From: Microbispora corallina
GTDB lineage: Bacteria; Actinomycetota; Actinomycetes; Streptosporangiales; Streptosporangiaceae
Reading direction: 5' to 3'
Length of the DNA stretch: 64,000 nucleotides
NCBI RefSeq assembly: GCF_016863035.1
Contig: NZ_BOOC01000008.1
Span: forward strand, 1 to 64,000
Part shown: positions 34,588 to 41,450 of the stretch, piece after piece
Numbering within the stretch: position 1 is the stretch's first letter
How the letters are laid out: every line of letters begins with the position of its first letter
The notes under the pieces: generated by a model
The model's input: the letters and a program-made list of their open reading frames with translations, nothing else
Told to the model about the DNA's origin: nothing
The model's database searches: none
Position numbers and translations under genes: made by a program

Positions 34588-35301
34588 ATGGACATCACGA
34601 ACGCCGTCGCGCTGGTGACGGGCGCCAACCGCGGCCTGGGCCGGCACCTGGCCGCCGAGCTGTTGAGGCGCGGGGCGAAGAAGGTCTACGCGGGTGTCCG
34701 GAACCCGTCGTCGGTCGACCTCGCCGGGGTCGTCCCGCTGCGGCTGGACATCACCGACCCGGCCGAGGTGGAGGCGGCCGCGCGGGCCGCCTCCGACACC
34801 ACGCTCCTGATCAACAACGCGGGCGTCAGCACGCACGCGGGGCTGGCCAAGGGCGACCTCGCGGACATCCGGCTGGAGATGGAGACCCACTACTTCGGCT
34901 CCCTGGCCGTCACCCGCGCCTTCGCCCCGGTGATCGAGGCCAACGGCGGCGGGGCCGTGCTCAACGTCCTGTCCCTCCTGTCCTGGGCCCACTATCCGTC
35001 GTACGGCGGCTACAGCGCGGCGAAGGCCGCTGCGTGGGCCATGACCAACGTCGTCAGGCAGGAACTGGCGCCCGCCGGCATCGACGTGACCGCCCTGCAC
35101 GTCGGCTACATGGACACCGACATGGCCGGCTACGTGGACCCCGCCGACAAGGTCGACCCGGCGTGGGTGGCCGGTCTGGCCCTGGACGGCGTCGAGGCCC
35201 GGGCCGCGGAAGTGCTGGTCGACGACAAGACCCGGAACGTCAGGGCCGCGCTCTCCGGGGGGCTGGACCTGCTCTACCCGAGCGTCCCCGCCGGGAGCTG
35301 A
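34588..35301 (+). CDS. Short-chain dehydrogenase/reductase
   Basis: A 237-residue classical SDR with ALVTGANRGLGRHLAAELL (NADP-binding), LINNAGVSTH (Asn-Asn-Ala-Gly), a catalytic Ser in LNVLSLLSW and YGGYSAAKAAAW (Tyr-x-x-x-Lys). Arg-Gly in the first loop suggests NADPH preference. The start follows GAGGGAGTGG. It is 44 bases upstream of an HxlR regulator, separated by a 25-base palindrome. HxlR regulators commonly respond to aldehydes or quinones and control oxidoreductases, so an electrophile-detoxifying role is plausible but unproven. Confidence 0.88.
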   Translation: MDITNAVALVTGANRGLGRHLAAELLRRGAKKVYAGVRNPSSVDLAGVVPLRLDITDPAEVEAAARAASDTTLLINNAGVSTHAGLAKGDLADIRLEMETHYFGSLAVTRAFAPVIEANGGGAVLNVLSLLSWAHYPSYGGYSAAKAAAWAMTNVVRQELAPAGIDVTALHVGYMDTDMAGYVDPADKVDPAWVAGLALDGVEARAAEVLVDDKTRNVRAALSGGLDLLYPSVPAGS

Positions 35302-35306
35302 GCGCG

Positions 35307-35331
35307 CCTGGGTAGGAACGGCCTACCCAGG
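35307..35331. promoter_or_regulatory. Palindrome between SDR and HxlR genes
   Basis: Perfect 10-base arms CCTGGGTAGG and CCTACCCAGG with a 5-base spacer, 15 bases before the HxlR start codon. It lacks a U-tract. Size and symmetry suit an HxlR operator (autoregulation), though it could also fold as a terminator for the SDR mRNA. Confidence 0.6.
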
Positions 35332-35345
35332 AGTAGGATGGTGGG

Positions 35346-35846
35346 GTGGGTACGGTCGGCCGCCGCCGCGAGGCGGAAGAGCTCTGTTCGATAGCGCGCA
35401 CGCTCGAGATCGTGGGCGACATGTGGACGCTGCTGATCATCCGGGAGGCGGCGCTGCGGGGGGTGACCAGGTTCGCCGACTTCCGGGCCGGGCTGGGCAT
35501 CGCCCCGGACCTGCTCAGCGCCCGGCTGGCCTCTCTCGTCGACGCGGGCGTCATGGAGAAGAGGCCGTACCGCGAGCCGGGCGCGCGGACGCGGGACAGC
35601 TACCACCTCACCCCGGCGGGGGAGGACCTCCGCCTGGTCCTCGCCGCGCTGCAGCAGTGGGGCGACGACAACAGGCCGCCGTCGGTGGGCCCGACGGTCC
35701 TCAGGCGGTCGGCCGGCCCCGGCCGGCCGGTGCGCGTGGCCTTCGTCGACGACGCCGACGCCGTGGTCGCGCCGGACGACGTCAGGTTCACGGACGGCGG
35801 CACCGGCGCGTCCCTCCGGCCCCCGGCAGGCTCCTCCCACGGCTAG
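35346..35846 (+). CDS. HxlR-family transcriptional regulator
   Basis: A 166-residue winged-helix regulator. Segments include CSIARTLEIVGDMWTLLIIR (note the Cys close to the N-terminus, which is redox-active in YodB/HypR-type members), RFADFRAGLGIAPDLLSARL and MEKRPYREPGARTRDSYHLT, then a C-terminal extension without clear fold. GTG at 35346 is used. The palindrome immediately upstream is the obvious operator candidate. It probably controls itself and the SDR gene. Confidence 0.88.
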   Translation: MGTVGRRREAEELCSIARTLEIVGDMWTLLIIREAALRGVTRFADFRAGLGIAPDLLSARLASLVDAGVMEKRPYREPGARTRDSYHLTPAGEDLRLVLAALQQWGDDNRPPSVGPTVLRRSAGPGRPVRVAFVDDADAVVAPDDVRFTDGGTGASLRPPAGSSHG

Positions 35847-35933
35847 TGAGCGAGGCTCTCGCCTCCACCCCTTCGTGAGAGATAGAGCCATTTTCATCCT
35901 GATCATGCTGGTCAGGATGGGCGCAGGAGGCGG

Positions 35934-36076
35934 GTCGGGACCACCACCACCGCCTGGCGGTACGTGCGCGAGTCGGTCGACCTGCTCGCCGCCCTGGCCG
36001 ACGATGTACAGGCCGCCGCGCTCCGAGACGCCCGGCGGGCCTACGCGATTCTCGACGAGGTTGAGCGTGTGTCGAG
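35934..36076 (+). pseudogene. Transposase remnant (IS5-family-like HTH part)
   Basis: An uninterrupted frame reading VGTTTTAWRYVRESVDLLAA then DARRAYAILDE resembles the N-terminal helix-turn-helix part of actinobacterial IS5-family transposases (GTTTAWRYV-type motif, later xxYxxLDGT). There is no start codon, no DDE domain and no terminal inverted repeat visible. The frame continues as unrelated sequence to a stop at 36128, inside the end of the MocR gene. It marks the left side of a block with different base composition. Confidence 0.6.
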
Positions 36077-36096
36077 CTCACCGGTCGATGTGCATT

Positions 36097-37524
36097 TCAT
36101 CGGGCTGATCGGTGCTGTCCGTTGGTGATGGTGGCTAGGAGGGCGATGGCCTCGTCGATGGCGTGGGGGGTGATGTTGCCGTAGCCGATGACGACGCCGA
36201 GGGGGTCCGCGTCAGGGGTGAGCTGGTAGCGGGTGATGGAGTCGAACGCGATCCCGACGGCCCGGGCGCGCGCGGTCAGCTGGTCGGGGTGGGTGCCGTC
36301 GAGCTGGGTCGCGAGGGTCTGGACGCCGGCGGGTGTCCCTGCAAGTCGTAGGGGCACGTCATGACGGGTGATGGCCTGCTCGAGGGCTTGCCGGGCGGTT
36401 CGGTAGCGGGCTCGGGCGGCGCGGATGTGCCGGTCGTAGTCGCCGGTTTCGACGAGGTGAGCCAGGGCGAGTTGATCGAGGGTCGGGCTGCCATGGTCGG
36501 CGAGGAACTTTGAGAGCAGCAGCTCGGTGTGTAGTTCGGCCGGGCTGACCATCCAGCCCAGACGTAGCGCCGGGGCGAGCGTCTTGCTGGTGGATCCAAG
36601 GTAGACGACACGGTCAGGCGCACGGCCCTGCAGACAGCCCACAGCGCGTCGGTCGAAGCGGAACTCCCCGTCGTAGTCGTCCTCGACGACGATCGCGCCG
36701 CAGCGGCCGGCCCAGGCCAGCAGTGCCTCCCGGCGGGCGGGTGCCATGACCGCGCCGGTAGGGAATTGGTGAGCTGGGGTCGTCAGTACTGCGTCAACGC
36801 CCTGCTCGGGTAGTCGGTCGACGAGGATGCCGTCGCCGTCGACCGAGACGGGTACGACAGCGAGACCGGCTTGGTGCAGGATCGGTGCGCGGTGAGGCAG
36901 CCCCGGGTCCTCGAGCGCGACGGTCCGGGCGCCTCGGGCGCGCAGGGTATGGGCGAGCAGGTGAAGGCCCTGCGTGAAACCGGCACAGATCAGCAGCCGC
37001 TGCGCGTCGGCGTCCACGCCGCGGACCCGACCGAGGTAGGCGGCCAGCACCTGGCGCAGCCGGGGATGCCCAGCGGAGTCGGGGTACGCCAGATCGGAAT
37101 CTGCGGCAGCACCCAGCGCGGCCGTCCATGCCCGCCGCCACAGGTGGCGGGGGAACGCCGACAGCGTCGGAATGCCTGGGCGCATGTCCCATCGGGCTGA
37201 GGGCTCCGGCGATCGGCGAGCAGCAGGCGCATTGGCGGCCGGAGGCAGGGGCAGATCAGAGACGCAGGTGCCAGAGCCGGGCCGGCTGACCAGATAGCCC
37301 TCGGCGGTCAACTGCGTGTAGACCTCGACGACCAGGCGACGAGAGACTCCGAGGTCGCCGGCCAAAACACGACTGGCCGGCAACCGCTGACCGGCCGCGA
37401 GCCGACCAGTACGCACCGCGTCGCGCAGGGCGCTCTCAAGCTGAACCCGGCGAGGTCGTCCGGGCTGCGGTGGCTCGATCGGAAGGAGGAGCTCCACTCC
37501 AGAAGTGGTACCCATATCTGGCAT
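36097..37524 (-). CDS. MocR/PdxR-family regulator (GntR HTH plus aminotransferase domain)
   Basis: A 475-residue protein. The N-terminal GntR winged helix (about 20-90: LRDAVRTGRLAAGQRLPASR, EVYTQLTAEGYLVSRPGSGT) is fused to a fold-type I aminotransferase domain with VVEDDYDGEFRFDR and the PLP Lys314 in GSTSKTLAPALRLGW. MocR proteins sense PLP or amino-substrates. Codon use is visibly less GC-rich than in the flanks. It is divergent from a (frameshifted) GNAT and a PPOX-fold gene, an arrangement usual for PdxR-type regulators. A GGACCC/GGGTCC palindrome sits just upstream. Confidence 0.88.
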   Translation of the reverse strand: MPDMGTTSGVELLLPIEPPQPGRPRRVQLESALRDAVRTGRLAAGQRLPASRVLAGDLGVSRRLVVEVYTQLTAEGYLVSRPGSGTCVSDLPLPPAANAPAARRSPEPSARWDMRPGIPTLSAFPRHLWRRAWTAALGAAADSDLAYPDSAGHPRLRQVLAAYLGRVRGVDADAQRLLICAGFTQGLHLLAHTLRARGARTVALEDPGLPHRAPILHQAGLAVVPVSVDGDGILVDRLPEQGVDAVLTTPAHQFPTGAVMAPARREALLAWAGRCGAIVVEDDYDGEFRFDRRAVGCLQGRAPDRVVYLGSTSKTLAPALRLGWMVSPAELHTELLLSKFLADHGSPTLDQLALAHLVETGDYDRHIRAARARYRTARQALEQAITRHDVPLRLAGTPAGVQTLATQLDGTHPDQLTARARAVGIAFDSITRYQLTPDADPLGVVIGYGNITPHAIDEAIALLATITNGQHRSAR

Positions 37525-37530
37525 AGATGT

Positions 37531-37548
37531 GGACCCTATTACGGGTCC
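37531..37548. promoter_or_regulatory. Operator candidate for the MocR regulator
   Basis: GGACCCTATTACGGGTCC, a perfect 6-base inverted repeat with a 6-base AT-rich spacer, lies 6 bases before the MocR start and 22 bases before the GNAT start. It overlaps the only space available for both divergent promoters. Confidence 0.55.
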
Positions 37549-37570
37549 GACTGTTGGCTAGCGTAGTCGC

Positions 37571-38061
37571 ATGCAAGAAACCACAGCGAGCGCCGATACC
37601 CCGCTGGTGCACGTGTGGGTCCGTGAGCTGGAAAATCCAGCAGCTGACGATCGGGTCGTGGCGCTGTTGGCTCACCTGCGAGGGGCACCGCCGACCTGAC
37701 CGGGTCCATCGCAGCGTCGGCGGCGCAACGGGTGCGTCATCTGAGTGCGTTCGAGCAGGCCGGGAGACTCGTCGGCCTGGCCAGCTGGCGAATCATGTCG
37801 ACCATACGGGGGCGGGTGCTCTACGTCGACGACCTCGTGACCGATCCAGGGATGCGACGCATGGGCGCGGGCCGTGCGTTGCTCGCCTGGCTCGAGCGGG
37901 CGGGCGTCGCCGCGGGCTGTCAGACGATCGAGCTGGACTCGGCTGTGACGCGGAGCGACGCGCATCGGTTCTACGCACGCGTCGGCCTGTCCATAAGCGC
38001 GTTTCACTTCGCCAGGACGCTCGCTGCCGGCTACGGACGTACGCGAAACGAGAGGGACTAA
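37571..38061 (+). pseudogene. GNAT acetyltransferase with a one-base frameshift
   Basis: From ATG 37571 the frame reads MQETTASADTPLVHVWVREL and ends VALLAHLRGAPPT at a stop near 37696. In the next frame DLTGSIAASAAQRVRHLSAF continues directly into a complete GNAT core (GRVLYVDDLVTDPGMRRMGA with the acetyl-CoA loop, then DSAVTRSDAHRFYARVGL) to 38061. Adding one base in the CCGCC-GACC run near 37692 restores one protein of about 163 residues. It is either a true pseudogene or a sequencing error. A GTG at 37732 would make only the C-terminal 109 residues. Confidence 0.75.
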
Positions 38062-38089
38062 GAGAGGGAATAAGAGAGGAGCCAAGAGC

Positions 38090-38560
38090 ATGATCAACGC
38101 CGACATGCGGCTGATCGTGGAGGCCGCCAGGCTTACCTTCGTCGCGACGGTGCGGCCGGACGGCTCGCCCAACCTGTCACCGAAGGGATCGGCGCGGGTG
38201 TACGACGACGAGCACATCGCTTTCATGAACATCGCCTCGCCCCAGACGATCGCCAATCTCACCGCGGACCCGCGCATCGAGATGAATGCGGTGGATGTCC
38301 TCCGACGCCGGGGCTATCGGTTCACCGGTACCGCGACGCTTCATGGTCAGGGAACGCCGGTCTACGAATGGCTACGCAGCTGGCTGCTCGACCTGAACGG
38401 ACCGGGTTACCCCGCCCACGAAGCTGTCTTGGTCCATGTCGATCAGGCCCGACCGATCACGTCACCCGCTTATGCCTTCGGCGACGCGGACGAAACCGCC
38501 CTCATCGCCGAGTGGTCTGCCAAGTACCAGGTTGTTCAAAGTGAAGAGGAGGAAGTGTGA
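38090..38560 (+). CDS. Pyridoxamine 5'-phosphate oxidase-fold protein
   Basis: A 156-residue split-barrel FMN-binding-type protein: LTFVATVRPDGSPNLSPKGS, IAFMNIASPQTIANLTADPR, GYRFTGTATLHGQGTPVYEW. The family includes enzymes that bind flavin or F420. It lacks features that would prove PNPO activity. ATG follows GAGGAGCC. It lies downstream of the GNAT and its stop overlaps the ATG of the quinone-reductase-like gene, so these genes form one unit divergent from the MocR regulator. Confidence 0.85.
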   Translation: MINADMRLIVEAARLTFVATVRPDGSPNLSPKGSARVYDDEHIAFMNIASPQTIANLTADPRIEMNAVDVLRRRGYRFTGTATLHGQGTPVYEWLRSWLLDLNGPGYPAHEAVLVHVDQARPITSPAYAFGDADETALIAEWSAKYQVVQSEEEEV

Positions 38561-39531
38561 TGCGTGCTGCTGGAGTGCGTGAGTCCGCTGGTCAGGTCGA
38601 GTTGCTCGACCTCCCCGACCCTCATAGCCCCGGTCCGGACGAGGTCCTGATCGAGGTCGAGGCGGCCGGTGTCGGCAACTGGGACGACATCGTCCGAACC
38701 GGCGTGTGGAACGTCGGGCCCACACCGCCGATGGCGCTTGGCGTGGAAGTCGCCGGCACGGTGATCGCGATCGGTTCGCAGGTCACAGGCCTTCGGCAGG
38801 GCGACGAGGTCCTCGGTCACCCGCTGCCGCTGCGTGACCAGGGTTGCTGGGCGGAGCGCGTCGTTGTGGACGCCGGTCTGGTCGTGCGGAAGCCGCTTGG
38901 CGTGTCGTGGGAGGTGGCGGCGGCGTTCCCGGTGCCCGCGCTGACCGCGAAGCAGGTCCTCGCTGAGTCGCTCAAGCTCGCCGAGGGCGAGACGTTGCTC
39001 GTCCACGGCGCAGGTGGGACAACCGGTGGGCTGATTGTGCAGCTCGCCGCCCTGCGTGGGGCTCGGGTGATCGCCACCGCCGGACCGTCGAGCGTCGCTC
39101 GAGTGGCAAAGGCCGGAGCGGCCGAGGTCGTCGACTACCACGACAGCGGGTGGCCCGATCGCGTCCGCGAACTGACCGGCGGCGCGGGCGTCGACGCTGC
39201 TGTCAACGCTGTTCGCGGGGGGAGTGCCGACACCATCCTGGCCGTGCAGGAGGGTGGTCGGATGGCGACCATCACCGGCGACCCGCCGGCAGCCGACCGT
39301 GGAATCAGCGTCGCCGACGTCTACGTGCGCCCGGACGCCACCCAGCTCGCGGAGCTCTGTGCGCTACTGGGAGATGGCCGGCTGACCCTGTCGGTCGGCT
39401 CCGCACTGCCGCTGGCCGAGGCGGCGACAGCGCTTGAGCGCGCCATCGCGGGCGCCAACGGCGGTCCTGTTGTGCTGCAGGTCAAGCCCGGGCGTTTGTC
39501 CGAGTTTGTCAAGTCAGGACTGGAGCGCTGA
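38560..39531 (+). CDS. Zinc-independent MDR-family oxidoreductase (quinone reductase-like)
   Basis: A 323-residue medium-chain dehydrogenase/reductase. The N-terminal GroES-like domain (ELLDLPDPHSPGPDEVLIEV, GVEVAGTVIAIGSQVTGLRQ) lacks the zinc-binding Cys/His set. The NADPH domain has LLVHGAGGTTGGLIVQLAAL and VIATAGPSSVARVAKAGAAE. This matches NADPH:quinone reductases. ATG at 38560 follows AGAGGAGGA and overlaps the preceding stop; a GTG one codon earlier is possible. It is the last gene of the less GC-rich block. Confidence 0.87.
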   Translation: MRAAGVRESAGQVELLDLPDPHSPGPDEVLIEVEAAGVGNWDDIVRTGVWNVGPTPPMALGVEVAGTVIAIGSQVTGLRQGDEVLGHPLPLRDQGCWAERVVVDAGLVVRKPLGVSWEVAAAFPVPALTAKQVLAESLKLAEGETLLVHGAGGTTGGLIVQLAALRGARVIATAGPSSVARVAKAGAAEVVDYHDSGWPDRVRELTGGAGVDAAVNAVRGGSADTILAVQEGGRMATITGDPPAADRGISVADVYVRPDATQLAELCALLGDGRLTLSVGSALPLAEAATALERAIAGANGGPVVLQVKPGRLSEFVKSGLER

Positions 39532-39581
39532 AGTGTGCGGCGAGGGGGCCGGTTGACATGTCCACTGCTTAATGAGGCGGA

Positions 39582-40304
39582 TCAGTTTCCGGGGATCAGG
39601 TCGAGGGCGAGGTCGTCGAGGGAGTGGACGACGGTGACGCCGTCCACGACGGCGGTTCCGGTGGCGGCCCGGTCGAGCCAGTAGGAGCGCAGGCCCGCCG
39701 CCCGGGCGCCGAGCGCGTCGATGTCGTACCTGTCGCCCACGTACGCGACCTGGTGCGGCGGGAGGCCGAGGAGGGCGCAGCCGGCGAGGAAGATGGCCGG
39801 GTCCGGCTTGGACGTTCCGTGTTCCAGCGAGCACAGGACGGCCTCGCCGAAGTGGTCGAGCAGGCCGACCCTCCGGAGCTTGCGCCGCTGGTGGGACAGG
39901 GAGGAGTTGGAGACGACTCCGAGTCTGAACGCCGGGGCGAGCTTCCTGAGCACGGGGTCGGCGTCGGGGAAGGCGGCCCAGGCCGCCTCGCGGTGGCCGC
40001 CGTACCGCTCGAACCAGACCGCCGCCTCCGCGTCGGACATCCCCCCGTCGGCGAGGCGCCCGGCGTGGGTCAGGAACCGCCGGGTCCGGACCCGCTGCTG
40101 CTCCGCGAACGTCAGCTCCCCGGCCAGGCAGCGGGCGTACTCCTCCTCCATGATCTGCCGCCAGACGGCCACCGCCTCGGCGGGGGACGGGAAGGCGTCC
40201 AGCAGGCCCTCGGCCGTGAGGTGCCCAATTAGGCCGGTCTCCTCCGAGGACGAGTAGTCGAAGATGGTGTCGTCGACGTCGAACAGCACTCCGCGGATCG
40301 TCAC
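39582..40304 (-). CDS. HAD-family hydrolase
   Basis: A 240-residue haloacid dehalogenase-like phosphatase. Motif I is LFDVDDTIFDYS (nucleophile Asp9 and acid/base Asp11). A helical cap follows, then motif II VVSNSSLSHQ, motif III Lys in HGTSKPDPAIF and motif IV YVGDRYDIDALGARAAGL. This is the class I subfamily including pyrimidine 5'-nucleotidase YjjG and phosphoglycolate phosphatases. GTG start at 40304. It is 47 bases downstream of the methionine aminopeptidase gene on the same strand. The substrate is not predictable. Confidence 0.88.
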   Translation of the reverse strand: MTIRGVLFDVDDTIFDYSSSEETGLIGHLTAEGLLDAFPSPAEAVAVWRQIMEEEYARCLAGELTFAEQQRVRTRRFLTHAGRLADGGMSDAEAAVWFERYGGHREAAWAAFPDADPVLRKLAPAFRLGVVSNSSLSHQRRKLRRVGLLDHFGEAVLCSLEHGTSKPDPAIFLAGCALLGLPPHQVAYVGDRYDIDALGARAAGLRSYWLDRAATGTAVVDGVTVVHSLDDLALDLIPGN

Positions 40305-40351
40305 CCGTTCACTCTGCCATGCGCCGCCGCCGTCTCTTCGGGCCGCCCGCC

Positions 40352-41119
40352 TCAGAGCAGCGTGAGGACGCGCGGGCCCTCCTCGGTTATGGCCACGGTG
40401 TGCTCCATGTGCGCCGCCCGGCTGCCGTCGGTGGTCCGCAGCGTCCAGCCGTCGCCGTCGGTGCGGTAGCGGGTCCCGCCGCCCGCCATGACCATGGGCT
40501 CGATGGCCAGGGCGAGGCCGTGTCGGAGGGGGTAGCCGCGGCCCGGCCGTCCGTCGTTCGGCACCGCGGGGTCCTCGTGCATCCGGCGTCCGATGCCGTG
40601 GCCGCCGAAGTCCCGCGGCATCCCGTACCCGGCGGCGCGCGCCACCGTGCCGATGGCGTGGGAGATGTCGCCGACGCGGTTTCCGACGGCGGCGGCGGCG
40701 ATCCCGGCGTCGAGGGCGCGTCTGGCCGTCTCGACGAGTTCGAGGTCGGCGGGGCGCGGCGTGCCGACCGTGAACGTGACGGCGGCGTCGCCCGTCCAGC
40801 CGTCCAGCTCGGCGCCGCAGTCGACGCCGAGCAGGTCGCCGTCCCTGAGGCGGTAGTCGCCCGGGATGCCGTGCACGATGGCGTCGTTCACCGAGGTGCA
40901 GATGACCCCGGGAAAGGGCGTGGGCGCGAAGGAGGGCCGGTAGCCCAGGAACGGCGAGCCCGCGCCGGCCTCGTCCAGCACCGCGCGGGCGGCCTCGTCC
41001 AGGTCGCGCAGGCGGACACCCACGGCGGCGGCCTTCCGCACCGCCTCCAGGGCGCGGGCCACCACCCTGCCCGCCTCCCGCATGGCCGCCAGGGCGTCGT
41101 CCGACTTGATCTCCACCAT
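40352..41119 (-). CDS. map: Type I methionine aminopeptidase
   Basis: A 255-residue pita-bread-fold metallopeptidase. Metal ligands are visible in order: the two Asp of VDCGAELDGWTGDAAVTF, the His of GHGIGRRMHEDP, the Glu of ALAIEPMV and the Glu of HMEHTVAIT. The substrate-binding His is in FGGHGIG. It removes N-terminal Met from new proteins. The location beside an XRE regulator rather than in the ribosomal-protein/secY region suggests an accessory copy. ATG at 41119 follows GAGGAGC; the frame continues to 41143 inside the operator. Expression is probably controlled by the divergent XRE protein. Confidence 0.92.
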   Translation of the reverse strand: MVEIKSDDALAAMREAGRVVARALEAVRKAAAVGVRLRDLDEAARAVLDEAGAGSPFLGYRPSFAPTPFPGVICTSVNDAIVHGIPGDYRLRDGDLLGVDCGAELDGWTGDAAVTFTVGTPRPADLELVETARRALDAGIAAAAVGNRVGDISHAIGTVARAAGYGMPRDFGGHGIGRRMHEDPAVPNDGRPGRGYPLRHGLALAIEPMVMAGGGTRYRTDGDGWTLRTTDGSRAAHMEHTVAITEEGPRVLTLL

Positions 41120-41142
41120 GTCCGGGCTCCTCGGTAGACCCA

Positions 41143-41164
41143 ATACTTATACCGGTATTAGTAT
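41143..41164. promoter_or_regulatory. 22-base palindromic operator between map and XRE genes
   Basis: Arms ATACTTAT and ATTAGTAT flank a perfect ACCGGT centre; only one base pair breaks the symmetry. It occupies the divergent promoter region in otherwise GC-rich DNA. On the plus strand TAGTAT (41160-41165) would serve as a -10 box placing transcription start at about the XRE start codon. Confidence 0.7.
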
Positions 41165-41171
41165 CACACCC

Positions 41172-41447
41172 ATGGTGAGGCCACCCTTGAGCCCCTGGGA
41201 ACGGGAGCGCGGAGAGCGGTTCGGCGTCCTGCTCCGGCAGGCGCGCGGCGACCGCAGCATGGTCGAGATCGCGGCCGCCGCGGGGCTGTCCGCGGAGACG
41301 CTGCGCAAGATCGAGACCGGGCGCGCCCCGACGCCGGCGTTCTTCACGATCGCCGCCCTGGCCGCCGCGCTCGGCCTCTCGCTGGACGAGCTCGCCGCCG
41401 CGTGCGCCGAGGGCGGGGACGGCGGGAGAACCGCGCTGGCCGGCTGA
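41172..41447 (+). CDS. XRE-family HTH regulator
   Basis: A 91-residue single-domain Cro/C1-type repressor: RFGVLLRQARGDRSMVEIAA, LSAETLRKIETGRAPTPAFF, IAALAAALGLSLDEL. There is no dimerisation or peptidase extension. ATG lies 7 bases after the palindrome with no Shine-Dalgarno in between, so the mRNA may be leaderless. It likely represses itself and the divergent map gene by binding that palindrome. It ends 3 bases before the convergent kinase gene. Confidence 0.88.
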   Translation: MVRPPLSPWERERGERFGVLLRQARGDRSMVEIAAAAGLSAETLRKIETGRAPTPAFFTIAALAAALGLSLDELAAACAEGGDGGRTALAG

Positions 41448-41450
41448 ACG

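Noticed and set aside
35307..35331. Simple rho-independent terminator of the SDR gene
   Set aside because: The stem is strong but no U-tract follows, and it sits in the only promoter space of the HxlR gene; an operator is at least as likely, so it is listed as regulatory.
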